A DNA stretch of 64,000 nucleotides from Treponema sp. (GCA_016286365.1 JAEESN010000012.1:1-64000); one strand, 5' to 3'. Positions 1-7,383 are shown, numbered from the stretch's first letter. Notes: a model not told the origin generated them from the sequence alone. Translations and numbers: made by a program.

Positions 1-27
1 GCTTCATCCGAAGCGGTGTTTTTGTTT
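1..27 (+). terminator. Right half of a terminator hairpin, cut by the window edge
   Basis: The first 27 bases (GCTTCATCCGAAGCGG, then a T-rich tail) are identical to 4612-4638, where the complete hairpin can be seen. Only the loop and 3' arm lie in the window, so the gene it ends is unknown. It could also end the minus-strand lipoprotein gene that stops at 70. Confidence 0.6.
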
Positions 28-69
28 AAATGTTTATAATAAAATGTTTTTATATTTAGTAAAGGAAAC

Positions 70-1386
70 TTAATCAATACATAATGCTGGAACTACTTCT
101 ATAACTGTTGCTGTAACCCAATTTTCTGGATTAGAATATGCTGTTCCATTTTTCGCAACACAATTAATTACATAGTTTTTGTTAAAATCAGGGGAGCGTA
201 ACCACCAGGGCATTGCAAAATTAGGTTGATTTTTAGGTTGATACGGAATTCCATTATTATAATAGACAGAAAGATTATTTCTAATAGCAGGGGTGTGATC
301 TCCATTTTCTTGGAATCCTCCAAAAAAAGTCGTAAATTCATAATTACTTAATAAAAAAATCTTATCATTAAGATAACTATTATCAATATATGGATTATTT
401 CCTGAATTCCACCAACCATTTTGGACAGAACTGTCAAGACTAGTATAATTAACGGGTAAAAAACTTTGAATATTATTTATAACTTTTGTAGTTAATATCT
501 TTTTTTGTTCATCTTCTGAAAATGCGGTCTGTAGAAAACCTTTATACATAAATTCGTTATTCGCAGTTTGTTCAGAAGTATTTGAAAGTTTAATCACATA
601 TGAAATGCCATTTAAATATGCTCTGATTCTTGAATGTTGATAATTACTTGGATATATTGTTTCGTTACTTATTTTTCTATTTACTGATTCATAATCATAA
701 AACATACATGTATCTAAACCTATTTCCGCAAGTAATAGTTTTTTCCCAGTAGTAGAACTGTTATTATCATGGTCAAAATCAGAACAAAGAATCCTCCATC
801 GTATAGGTTCAACTTTTAAGTATGCATAGTTTGTACTGTAATCAATTAGCTTTTTCGAATACCATTCATTATCACTTCCTTTATAATATGTGTAAAATCC
901 AACATCAATAGATTCTTCTTCATCAATGAGAACTTGATCAGATTTAAGTGTTTGTGGCCATGAACCAAATGTTATATACCGAGAAAATGTTCCTGCTGTT
1001 CCATTAAATCCTTCTTGAAGATAATGAATTGGTGAAGAAGGGGGTAAATTAAATGTTGCGAATATAGTTACATCAGTTTTAGGCATGATAAAAGTTTTAG
1101 TATTTTTATTTCCGGTAAGAGTTAATGGTATATCGTCTATAGTTTTTACTTCTATTTTACCTAATTGTGCTTTTCCATATGGTGTAATAAAAATATTTAC
1201 TAACTCTCCGGAAGAAAAATTTGTTTTTGTCGTAGTAATAGTACCATTTGTGATTCCATTTAGTATTGTTACTGAATAGTATTTATTTTCAGGTATTTGA
1301 GTAGTAGTTTTTTTGTTTGAATCAGTTGAAGTAGAACAACTTATAAAAAGTATTAATCCACAAAATAATAAAATTATTTTTTTCAT
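70..1386 (-). CDS. Exported DUF6273-type lipoprotein with an N-terminal repeat domain
   Basis: 438 residues. A short lipoprotein signal ends in the lipobox FISC, with Cys17 the likely lipidated residue, so the mature protein should be anchored in a membrane facing the periplasm or surface. Residues of about 38-115 read like a bacterial InlB-type repeat domain (paired beta strands ending in a TIFATF-like motif). Residues of about 135-438 resemble DUF6273: an IRWRIL start, a KLLLAE strand, and the hallmark WWLRSP at 394-399. The biochemical role of DUF6273 is not known to me. A GGAGG Shine-Dalgarno sits 9 nt before the ATG. It is divergent from the XRE regulator, and the gap holds several palindromes, so repression by that regulator is likely. 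Family call moderate, lipoprotein call strong. Confidence 0.75.
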   Translation of the reverse strand: MKKIILLFCGLILFISCSTSTDSNKKTTTQIPENKYYSVTILNGITNGTITTTKTNFSSGELVNIFITPYGKAQLGKIEVKTIDDIPLTLTGNKNTKTFIMPKTDVTIFATFNLPPSSPIHYLQEGFNGTAGTFSRYITFGSWPQTLKSDQVLIDEEESIDVGFYTYYKGSDNEWYSKKLIDYSTNYAYLKVEPIRWRILCSDFDHDNNSSTTGKKLLLAEIGLDTCMFYDYESVNRKISNETIYPSNYQHSRIRAYLNGISYVIKLSNTSEQTANNEFMYKGFLQTAFSEDEQKKILTTKVINNIQSFLPVNYTSLDSSVQNGWWNSGNNPYIDNSYLNDKIFLLSNYEFTTFFGGFQENGDHTPAIRNNLSVYYNNGIPYQPKNQPNFAMPWWLRSPDFNKNYVINCVAKNGTAYSNPENWVTATVIEVVPALCID

Positions 1387-1416
1387 ATTTCTAATCCTCC
1401 AAATAATTATAAAACT

Positions 1417-1530
1417 AGTAATATTTTACTTAAGTGAATCCTATGTAGTATATAATACTAATTATATCTTAACTAGGTATATCTGTCTAATTTAAAAACT
1501 TATATAGTAAAAAATTACTATCATAGTAAT
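1417..1530. promoter_or_regulatory. Cluster of operator-like palindromes between divergent genes
   Basis: Four inverted repeats share TAGTA/TACTA half sites: 1417-1430 (AGTAA/TTACT), 1446-1460 (TAGTAT-ATA-ATACTA), 1503-1521 (ATAGTAA facing TTACTAT) and 1514-1530 (ATTACTATCATAGTAAT, perfect around C1522). The last ends 6 bases before the XRE start codon. The layout fits a regulator repressing itself and the divergent lipoprotein. Confidence 0.5.
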
Positions 1531-1535
1531 ATATT

Positions 1536-1889
1536 ATGAGTTTTAATGAAAATCTAAAAGAAGCAATGTATTGTAAAAATCTTACAACAATACAATTAGC
1601 AGCTTTAACGAATATAAATTCGGGTACAATTAGTAATTATTTGAAGACAAAAGGATCAATGCCACCAGCCGATAAAGCTTTGAAATTAGCTAAGGCGTTA
1701 GATGTAAGTGTAGATTTTCTTATTAACGGTTATGATACAAAAATTGAATCTTCAATCACACATAAAAGTCCATTTTCCATTGAAGTTTTTAAACTTGCTA
1801 CAAAAATGAATAATTTCGAAAAAAATGAATTAGCAATCATATCTAACATGATTGATCTAATTGTTAAGAATAAAGCTGGCACAGAATAA
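1536..1889 (+). CDS. XRE/Cro-C1 family transcriptional regulator
   Basis: 117 residues. Residues of about 6-64 form a Cro/C1 helix-turn-helix: TTIQLAALTNINSGTISNYL carries the two DNA-contact helices, and ALDVSVDFLING is the typical end of the domain. The C-terminal 50 residues are unlike any effector domain I know and may dimerise. There is no Shine-Dalgarno before the ATG; a TAATAT lies just upstream and a 17-bp palindrome covers the promoter region, so autoregulation is likely. Its place at the head of a lipoprotein and toxin-antitoxin island suggests a local regulator rather than a global one. Confidence 0.88.
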   Translation: MSFNENLKEAMYCKNLTTIQLAALTNINSGTISNYLKTKGSMPPADKALKLAKALDVSVDFLINGYDTKIESSITHKSPFSIEVFKLATKMNNFEKNELAIISNMIDLIVKNKAGTE

Positions 1890-1913
1890 TTGTCTTTTAG
1901 AATACATTATTTT

Positions 1914-2303
1914 TTAAATAGAAATCCCCAGTTTGGTACAAAGTGCTTCCTGCAATGTCTGGCTAAAGTTGATAGCTGCTTTTTCTGCTTTAGTATTTAA
2001 CCAGCTTGGAATTGTTAGGGTTTTCTTTACAGCTTTATTATCAACAAGTTTTCGCCATTCATCAGTGTCCGCTACAACAAGAGAAATTATTCCATCTGTT
2101 TTTATATCTTCAATCTTACTTGGTTTTGGAACTTCTTTATTTTCATCTTCATAGGTTGCGAGCATCATTGCAATGACATCTTGTGCCATATAAATTGCAT
2201 CAGCCATATCATCACCAAAAGTAAAAGTAGATGGAATATCCGGAACTGTAACACCGACTTTTCCATCATCATTTTCAAAAATTACAGGATATACATATTT
2301 CAT
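1914..2303 (-). CDS. hicB: HicB-family antitoxin
   Basis: 129 residues. The N-terminus (YPVIFENDDGKVGVTVPDIP, then TFGDDMADAIYMAQDVI) is the HicB partial RNase-H-like fold. The C-terminus (TIPSWLNTKAEKAAINFSQTLQEAL) looks like a ribbon-helix-helix DNA-binding tail. The gene follows hicA on the same strand with a 48-bp gap, in the usual toxin-first order. HicB neutralises HicA by binding it and represses the operon. A GGAGG Shine-Dalgarno precedes the ATG. Confidence 0.88.
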   Translation of the reverse strand: MKYVYPVIFENDDGKVGVTVPDIPSTFTFGDDMADAIYMAQDVIAMMLATYEDENKEVPKPSKIEDIKTDGIISLVVADTDEWRKLVDNKAVKKTLTIPSWLNTKAEKAAINFSQTLQEALCTKLGISI

Positions 2304-2351
2304 AAAAAAGCCTCCAAATAAAGGGCAGGCATTTCTGCCTACCCAAAACTC

Positions 2352-2528
2352 CTATTGCAGCTTAGCCTGCTTCAGAATTTTTTGAGCCGTACCCGTCGGT
2401 ATGTCTCCAGTATGGCGTGGAATAGGCACTTTTTGACCTGTTGGACTAACCGCTAGATCATGCGCCGCACCGTGAACGATCTTCCAGCCGGCTTTCTTGA
2501 ACTTTCGTTCAATTTCAAGCTTTGTCAT
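2352..2528 (-). CDS. hicA: HicA-family mRNA interferase toxin (short ORF)
   Basis: 58 codons, starting MTKLEIERKFKKAGWKIV. It has the small dsRBD-like HicA fold: a glycine-rich turn with the catalytic histidine (GAAHDLAV, His24), a PTGQKVPIPRH strand pair, and the closing GTAQKILKQAKL helix. HicA toxins cleave mRNA in the ribosome-linked or free pool until bound by HicB. The catalytic His is kept, so the toxin is probably active. GGAGG lies 6 nt before the ATG. The gene is easily missed because of its length. Confidence 0.87.
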   Translation of the reverse strand: MTKLEIERKFKKAGWKIVHGAAHDLAVSPTGQKVPIPRHTGDIPTGTAQKILKQAKLQ

Positions 2529-2548
2529 ATCGTTCCTCCATACTTATT

Positions 2549-2577
2549 AATATATACGTATATTATACGTATGTCAA
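2549..2577 (-). promoter_or_regulatory. hicAB promoter with embedded palindromic operators
   Basis: On the minus strand TTGACA (2577-2572) and TATATT (2554-2549) are 17 bp apart. Two palindromes lie within the core promoter, ATACGTAT (2565-2572) and ATATACGTATAT (2552-2563), with centres 11 bp apart, about one helical turn. This suits cooperative repression by HicB. Confidence 0.65.
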
Positions 2578-2596
2578 ATTCAAAATTAAAAATTCC

Positions 2597-2623
2597 TTGC
2601 GAATATATATATATATATATAAT
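2597..2623 (+). promoter_or_regulatory. Promoter with AT-dinucleotide spacer (candidate phase-variable)
   Basis: TTGCGA (2597-2602) and TATAAT (2618-2623) are separated by 15 bp made only of AT dinucleotides; the full tract is nine AT units (2603-2620). Slippage by one unit would change the spacer from 15 to 17 or 13 bp. It drives the lipoprotein gene at 2659, and the same layout recurs at 4003-4029. Confidence 0.6.
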
Positions 2624-2658
2624 GGAAGAAAGAAACCAAGTTTTTTAAGGAGCAAAAA

Positions 2659-3171
2659 ATGAGAAAATTGATTTTAAGTATTTTTGTGCTGGCTATGGTA
2701 TTTGGATTTACCGGATGTAAGAATGATGCACCAAATGGAAGTACAGGCTCTGATGAACCAGAATGGCATGCAGGAAATTGGTATAAGGGAGAACTTATTG
2801 TGGATAGTCTCAATAATCCCCATGTATATTTTTCTTGGGAAGAAGTTAGCGAGGCAAATGTTGATGAAGAAAGTTGTTATTATCGTGATTGTTTTTATCT
2901 GGATAATCCGAAGTTTTCAGAATGTGTAAAATTAGAAGCATATAATCTTGCGGATAATGAATTGATTCATTCTGAGGAAGCACATACAATGGGAAGAGAT
3001 GTTAACTCCTTGATGAATGAAGGCGGTGCAATTATAAGGAATAGGGCAATTATTGTACCTGTTACACCCTGGCAGGTTAGTCTGGTAAATGATAGGCCTA
3101 ATTATTATAATACAAAAGCAGTTTATTATTTTGATGATGGAACTACTTTGACATATTATTATGCCAGATAA
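2659..3171 (+). CDS. Small lipoprotein, paralogue A
   Basis: 170 residues. The signal peptide ends in lipobox FTGC (Cys20), followed by an acidic, serine- and glycine-rich linker. The mature part has no domain I recognise. It ends in a strand-rich AVYYFDDGTTLTYYY motif. The disrupted gene at 4063-4581 is a clear paralogue: it shares GCKND, EPEWH, LDNPKF and YFDDGTT in the same order. AAGGAG lies 7 nt before the ATG. The promoter spacer is an AT repeat, so expression may switch on and off. The opposite-strand PIN toxin gene ends only 5 bp downstream. Function unknown; a surface or periplasmic role is inferred. Confidence 0.8.
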   Translation: MRKLILSIFVLAMVFGFTGCKNDAPNGSTGSDEPEWHAGNWYKGELIVDSLNNPHVYFSWEEVSEANVDEESCYYRDCFYLDNPKFSECVKLEAYNLADNELIHSEEAHTMGRDVNSLMNEGGAIIRNRAIIVPVTPWQVSLVNDRPNYYNTKAVYYFDDGTTLTYYYAR

Positions 3172-3176
3172 CTGGA

Positions 3177-3584
3177 TTAAACTTCTACCACACAAGGCTC
3201 ATTGTAACCGCGGAAAAAAGGGTCATGGGTCAAAAAGGTAAAGCCTTCTGCCTTGGCCTGCGAAAGCATTATGCGGTCAAAAGGATCACTATGTGGAGGG
3301 GCTGCTTCATCGCGCTCTAAGCCGGCAAGCTCTTTTACATGTAAATCGTCTATTGGCAGCTTGTGATAACCGGATTCTTCGCAGTAATGCATAAATTCTA
3401 TTCCGGAAATCGGCAGTTTTTTTCTGTCGTATTTTATCTGTGTTTCCCACATTGAGGCGATGCTGTAATAGATAGAGCCGATGTTGGCTTTTATAATGTT
3501 TCTTGCTTTTTGGGATAATCTTTTGTCTCCTGCAATCATCCAGAGAATAATGTGAGTATCAAGTAAAAGTTCATTCCGTCGCAT
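3177..3584 (-). CDS. PIN-domain toxin (VapC-like RNase)
   Basis: 135 residues covering one PIN domain. The acidic metal-binding set is visible: Asp9 in LLLDTHIILW, Glu47 in SMWETQIK, the Asp pair in DPFDRIMLSQA, and the Asp in FLTHDPFF. PIN toxins of type II systems cut tRNA or mRNA using Mg2+ or Mn2+. It lies 21 bp after its antitoxin gene on the same strand, antitoxin first. The DTHIILW and SDPFDR motifs match the subgroup usually paired with Phd/YefM antitoxins, which fits here. The target RNA cannot be read from the sequence. Confidence 0.9.
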   Translation of the reverse strand: MRRNELLLDTHIILWMIAGDKRLSQKARNIIKANIGSIYYSIASMWETQIKYDRKKLPISGIEFMHYCEESGYHKLPIDDLHVKELAGLERDEAAPPHSDPFDRIMLSQAKAEGFTFLTHDPFFRGYNEPCVVEV

Positions 3585-3605
3585 ATATTTTCTCTCCCTT
3601 ACTGA

Positions 3606-3851
3606 TTAATCTATCATTCCAAACATTCGGGCAATTTCATCATCTGGTTCGTCAAAATCATCCGGTACTACAAATTTGCCTTCTGCAATTCCAAAAATTC
3701 TATCAAAGCTTTTTGGCTCTTCATAAAGCGTAATCTTTACAACAGGTTTTCCGGCTCTTGCAACTATTACTTCTTTTTCTTCTCTGCGTTCCAGCAATGC
3801 TATGATTTTTGAAAAATTTGTTTTGGCTTCTAAAACATTCATCTTACACAT
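3606..3851 (-). CDS. Phd/YefM-family antitoxin
   Basis: 81 residues from the start chosen here. The Phd N-terminal DNA-binding fold is plain: MNVLEAKTNFSKIIALLE, then VIVARAGKPVVKI. The C-terminal tail (DRIFGIAEGKF, FDEPDDEIARMFG) is acidic and should wrap the PIN toxin. An ATG at 3863 would add four residues, but GGAGG lies just after that ATG and 6 nt before the ATG at 3851, so the shorter form is preferred. Repeats upstream (3877-3906) suggest autoregulation. Confidence 0.88.
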   Translation of the reverse strand: MCKMNVLEAKTNFSKIIALLERREEKEVIVARAGKPVVKITLYEEPKSFDRIFGIAEGKFVVPDDFDEPDDEIARMFGMID

Positions 3852-3876
3852 ATTGACCTCCATGTGTTTACATGCT

Positions 3877-3906
3877 TAGTCAGGTTAGTCTTAGTCAATC
3901 TGACTA
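3877..3906. promoter_or_regulatory. Operator-like repeats upstream of the Phd/PIN pair
   Basis: An inverted repeat (TAGTCAG at 3877-3883, CTGACTA at 3900-3906) encloses two further TTAGTC copies. It lies 26 bp upstream of the antitoxin start, where Phd-type antitoxins bind their own operator. Confidence 0.45.
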
Positions 3907-4002
3907 GATTCTAAGGCATTAACTGTCATATGTCAATGTTTCTAAATACAAGTCTTGAATTATTATCAATAAGACAGCAGTTTTTCATCCCAAAAAAAAT
4001 TC

Positions 4003-4029
4003 TTGTGAATATATATATATATATATAAT
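4003..4029 (+). promoter_or_regulatory. Second AT-spacer promoter (candidate phase-variable)
   Basis: TTGTGA (4003-4008) and TATAAT (4024-4029) are separated by 15 bp of AT dinucleotides. The tract is again nine AT units and is followed by the same AATGGAAG as at 2621. It drives the broken lipoprotein paralogue. Confidence 0.6.
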
Positions 4030-4062
4030 GGAAGAGAGATAAACTTTTTCCTGGAGGAGAAT

Positions 4063-4581
4063 ATGAGAAAAGTAATTTTATGTTTGTTGTTTTCAATAGC
4101 AATGGTGTTTGGATTTATCGGATGTAAAAATGATGCGCAAAGCGGAGCAGGAGGCACTGAAGAACCGGAATGGCATGAAGGAAATTGAAGTACAACTACA
4201 TGTTATTATGATTTATATGGTCATTTTTATTTTACCAAAAATGAAATGCTTGCCGCTGGTTATACAGAAGAAGATGATGATATTTGTATCGTGAAATATG
4301 CTATTCTGGATAATCCTAAGTTTACAAAGATGATAAAAGCCGAAGCGTATACTCTTAGTGATGGACAACTTATTGCTACATACAATATGGTTAAGGTTAT
4401 TCCTACAGACATGGAAGGTTTTGGAAATACAAATTGGAGTTATGGTATTATAAATAATCGGGCATATGTGGATATTGGAGCTGGTTATTATCTCACCCGT
4501 AATTCAGATTCAAATTGTAAACAGATTTTTTATTTTGATGATGGGACAACACAAACTGTGTATTGTCATACAAATTTTTAA
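4063..4581 (+). pseudogene. Small lipoprotein, paralogue B, interrupted by an in-frame TGA
   Basis: The reading frame starts at ATG 4063 (GGAGGAG upstream), encodes a signal peptide with lipobox FIGC (Cys21), and reaches EPEWHEGN. It then meets TGA at 4186-4188, where paralogue A has TGG (Trp) after the same GN. Beyond the TGA the same frame stays open to 4581 and keeps the homology (LDNPKF, IINNRAYV, IFYFDDGTT). This is one point nonsense change, not a frameshift. The signal peptide and promoter are intact, so a 41-residue secreted lipopeptide could still be made. A restart at the ATG at 4246 would lack a signal peptide and has no good Shine-Dalgarno. Confidence 0.82.
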
Positions 4582-4605
4582 TTCTTTTGAACTTTGTTAA
4601 ATCGA

Positions 4606-4638
4606 AACACCGCTTCATCCGAAGCGGTGTTTTTGTTT
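4606..4638. terminator. Rho-independent terminator
   Basis: Perfect 11-bp stem (AACACCGCTTC, 4606-4616, with GAAGCGGTGTT, 4621-4631), loop ATCC, then a T-rich tail. It ends the paralogue B transcript. The reverse strand also has a short U run, so it could serve nagB, which ends at 4672. Confidence 0.9.
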
Positions 4639-4671
4639 TAAATCCTTATTTTATTTAAAACGGAGGATTTG

Positions 4672-5475
4672 TCAAATTTCATTATTAAAGTTCTTTTGTT
4701 CAATATCCTTAAAATATTTTACGGTTCCAACCCTAAGCTCGTCTGTTGCATCATCATCGCAGACAATAACTGCATTCGGGTGCATCTGGAGGGCGCTTAC
4801 GGTCCACATCTGGCTGATTCCTTCTTCTACAGCGTGCTTTAATGCAAGACCCTTGTTGTGGCCTGTAATCAGAATCATAACTTCGTCTGAGTCGCATACT
4901 GTTCCAACCCCAACTGTAAGGGCAGTCTTTGGGACCTTGTTTACATCGTGGTTAAAGAAGCGGCTGTTTACGATGATTGTGTCGTGTGTGAGTGTCATCT
5001 GTCTTGTACGGCTTTTGAGAGAAGAGCCCGGTTCATTGAATGCGATGTGGCCGTCAACTCCAACTCCTCCCATAAAAAGTCTGATTCCGCCTGCATCTTT
5101 GATTGCTTTTTCATAATCAGCACATTCTTTTTCTATATCCTTAGCGTTTCCATTAAGGATGTGAACATTTTCTTTTTTGATATTTATATGACTGAAAAAG
5201 TTATTCCACATAAAGCTGTGATAACTTTCCGGATGATCCTCGGGGATTCCTACATATTCATCCATGTTGAATGTAACAACATTTTCGAACGAAACTTTTC
5301 CGGCTTTGTAAAGATTTATAAGCTCTTTGTAAGTTCCCAGCGGGGTAGAGCCGGTTGGAAGTCCGATAACAAATGGTTTGTCTTTTGTAGGATTTGCTTC
5401 GTTGATTCTTGAAGCAATGTGATTTGCTGCCCATTTAGAGACAGTGTCATAATCAGGTCTGATGATTAATCTCAT
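4672..5475 (-). CDS. nagB: Glucosamine-6-phosphate deaminase
   Basis: 267 residues, the usual length. It converts glucosamine-6-phosphate to fructose-6-phosphate and ammonia in the cytoplasm, feeding amino sugars into glycolysis. Visible motifs: phosphate-binding GLPTGSTP (38-45), NMDEY with Asp72, and [14 protein letters not shown] with Asp141, His143 and Glu148. All match the catalytic residues and numbering of E. coli NagB. No nagA or amino sugar transporter is adjacent. AGGAG lies about 10 nt before the ATG, and small hairpins (for example CCGTA-TC-TACGG) sit in the leader. Confidence 0.97.
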   Translation of the reverse strand: MRLIIRPDYDTVSKWAANHIASRINEANPTKDKPFVIGLPTGSTPLGTYKELINLYKAGKVSFENVVTFNMDEYVGIPEDHPESYHSFMWNNFFSHINIKKENVHILNGNAKDIEKECADYEKAIKDAGGIRLFMGGVGVDGHIAFNEPGSSLKSRTRQMTLTHDTIIVNSRFFNHDVNKVPKTALTVGVGTVCDSDEVMILITGHNKGLALKHAVEEGISQMWTVSALQMHPNAVIVCDDDATDELRVGTVKYFKDIEQKNFNNEI

Positions 5476-5601
5476 TTTTTTATTTACTCCTAGCCGTAGA
5501 TACGGTTTTGCTTCATCCCCATAGGGAGAAACTCTTATACTAATTATAAAAAAAACTCTGATATCTGTAAATGATTTTTTTTGTTAAATGAGGAAATTGC
5601 C

Positions 5602-5670
5602 TTATTAAGGATAGAGATAAGACGTTATTATGCGGATAGAGATAATGTGATTTATTAAGGATAGACATAA
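5602..5670. repeat. Three spaced copies of a 19-21 bp repeat
   Basis: TTATTAAGGATAGAGATAA at 5602-5620, a variant at 5625-5645, and TTATTAAGGATAGACATAA at 5652-5670. Spacing is about 23-27 bp, and the array ends 14 bp upstream of the -35 of the HAD gene. This may be an array of regulator sites. Confidence 0.5.
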
Positions 5671-5684
5671 ATACCACAGCCCAA

Positions 5685-5712
5685 TTGACTCAAAACCATA
5701 ATCCGTTATTAT
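5685..5712 (+). promoter_or_regulatory. Promoter giving a predicted leaderless transcript
   Basis: TTGACT (5685-5690), 16-bp spacer, TATTAT (5707-5712). The ATG at 5719 is 7 nt past the -10, where transcription would begin, and no Shine-Dalgarno is present. Confidence 0.55.
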
Positions 5713-5718
5713 ATATTC

Positions 5719-6357
5719 ATGTTCGATTATTATTTATTTGACCTGGATGGGACGCTCACGGATCCGGCAGAAGGGATTACTAATTCATTTATTCATGCGC
5801 TCAAATCATTTGGGAAAGAAGTTCCTTCTTACGAAAAATTATGTACATTTATTGGTCCGCCGCTTCACGATACGTTTAAAAATCAGCTGGGGTTCCCGGA
5901 AGATAGTATAAAAGATGCCATTGTAAAATACCGGGAACATTTTTCGGTAAAAGGGCTTTTTGAAAATCAGGTTTATGATGGAATCGAACAGATGCTCAAA
6001 GAATTAAAAAATCGCGGTAAACATCTTTTAGTTGCAACCTCCAAGGCAGAAGAATTTTCTATCAGAATTCTGGAACATTTTAAGCTTGCCTCTTATTTTG
6101 ATTTTATCTGTGGCAGCAATATGAATTTGACCAGAAGTTCAAAAGAAGAAATCATTGCCTATGCTCTTGAGCGATGTGGTAATCCTGATAAAAAATCAGT
6201 TCTTATGATTGGTGACCGCCACTACGATATTGAAGGTGCTCATCAGAACGGGGTAAAAGCGTGCGGAGTTCTTTATGGTTATGGCACGAGGGAAGAACTG
6301 GAATCGGCAGGTGCTGATTATATTGCAGAAAAAGTCCTTGATATTTTAGATATATAA
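5719..6357 (+). CDS. HAD-superfamily phosphatase (phosphoglycolate phosphatase-like)
   Basis: 212 residues, HAD subfamily IA. Motif I is FDLDGTLTD, with nucleophile Asp8 and acid Asp10. An alpha-helical cap follows (about 15-80). Motif II is LLVATSK, with the motif III lysine nearby, and motif IV is MIGDRHYDIEGA. Such enzymes dephosphorylate small phosphorylated metabolites. The Gph-like layout suggests phosphoglycolate or a nucleotide, but substrate cannot be fixed by motif reading. The start is predicted leaderless. Confidence 0.88.
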   Translation: MFDYYLFDLDGTLTDPAEGITNSFIHALKSFGKEVPSYEKLCTFIGPPLHDTFKNQLGFPEDSIKDAIVKYREHFSVKGLFENQVYDGIEQMLKELKNRGKHLLVATSKAEEFSIRILEHFKLASYFDFICGSNMNLTRSSKEEIIAYALERCGNPDKKSVLMIGDRHYDIEGAHQNGVKACGVLYGYGTREELESAGADYIAEKVLDILDI

Positions 6358-6450
6358 AAACCGCGGAAGATTTTTGACGGAAAAATATGCGGGAGAATTG
6401 GTATGGAAATACATGCCGGAAAAATCCGCAGAAGAAAACTGGAGAATAAT

Positions 6451-7383
6451 ATGGCTTACGTAAAAGCTTCAACATTATATAAACGCGAACACAAAGCTGA
6501 TTACGGTCACGAAAAAATAGAAATCCTTTATCATGATGAATGGCTTGTTATAATAAATAAACCTTCGGGCCTTTTATCTGTCCCGTACCCCGGAAGCAAA
6601 AGCCGGACAGCACTGTCAGTTTTAGAGGATATATTACGAAAGCAGGGGAAAATCAATTCAAAGCATAAGCCGTATATTGTTCACCGCCTCGACCGTGATA
6701 CAAGCGGTGTGATGATGTTTGCCTTAACAGAAAATGCCTGCGATGTGATTATGAACAGCTGGCACACGATGGTAACAGAAAGACTTTACCATGCACTTGC
6801 AGAAAATCCACGCGATAATAAAAATTCTAAAGAGCTTTTGAGTGATGAAGGTTTGATTGATGATGAACTTGCACAGAATGCTCACAACGTTGGTTATGTT
6901 CCAAAAAAGGGTGCAAAAGATAAAAACGGGCACGAAATAAAAACCGTAAAGGCAAGGACCTTCTATAAGAAAATTGCCAAAGGGCCGACTCACACTCTTT
7001 TTGAACTTTCCCTCGATACAGGTAAAAAAAATCAGATTAGGGCACACCTTGCGGCACACGGATACCCTTTATGCGGAGACGAAGAACACCGTGCCCATAC
7101 AGATCCCTTCCACAGGTTATGCCTCCATGCGCGCACATTAGAATTCGACCATCCCTTTACTCACGAGCATCTTAAGTTCGAAGTACCTGAACCACCGGAA
7201 TGGCTTTCCTACGCTCTTAAAGGCGACCCTCATCCCGCCATTCCGGTCTGGGATAAAACTCCCCGCCACAATCACGAAGGAAAAAATCACCGCGAGGAAG
7301 AATCTTTCTCTGCAGAAAAACGACTGTCGCGTAAAGACAAAGTCCACATGGGCTACATCCAGGCCGGAAAGAAAAATCATTAA
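6451..7383 (+). CDS. RluA-family pseudouridine synthase
   Basis: 310 residues from the ATG at 6451 (GGAG 6 nt upstream). An ATG at 6403, also with GGGAG upstream, would add 16 residues that look non-conserved. The catalytic motif HRLDRDTSGVMMFA carries the nucleophilic Asp, preceded by INKPSGLLSVP and followed by KKNQIRAHLAAHGYPLCGD. The enzyme isomerises uridine in rRNA or tRNA. There is no N-terminal S4 domain, as in the RluA/TruC branch. The C-terminal 60 residues are basic and His-rich and may aid RNA binding. The exact RNA target is undecided. Confidence 0.92.
   Translation: MAYVKASTLYKREHKADYGHEKIEILYHDEWLVIINKPSGLLSVPYPGSKSRTALSVLEDILRKQGKINSKHKPYIVHRLDRDTSGVMMFALTENACDVIMNSWHTMVTERLYHALAENPRDNKNSKELLSDEGLIDDELAQNAHNVGYVPKKGAKDKNGHEIKTVKARTFYKKIAKGPTHTLFELSLDTGKKNQIRAHLAAHGYPLCGDEEHRAHTDPFHRLCLHARTLEFDHPFTHEHLKFEVPEPPEWLSYALKGDPHPAIPVWDKTPRHNHEGKNHREEESFSAEKRLSRKDKVHMGYIQAGKKNH

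Noticed and set aside
4186-4188. TGA as a selenocysteine codon
   Set aside because: The paralogue has Trp here and not Cys, and no SECIS-like hairpin follows; a nonsense mutation is simpler.
4948-5412. 154-codon plus-strand frame across nagB
   Set aside because: It is antisense to nagB, has no recognisable domain and no ribosome site.
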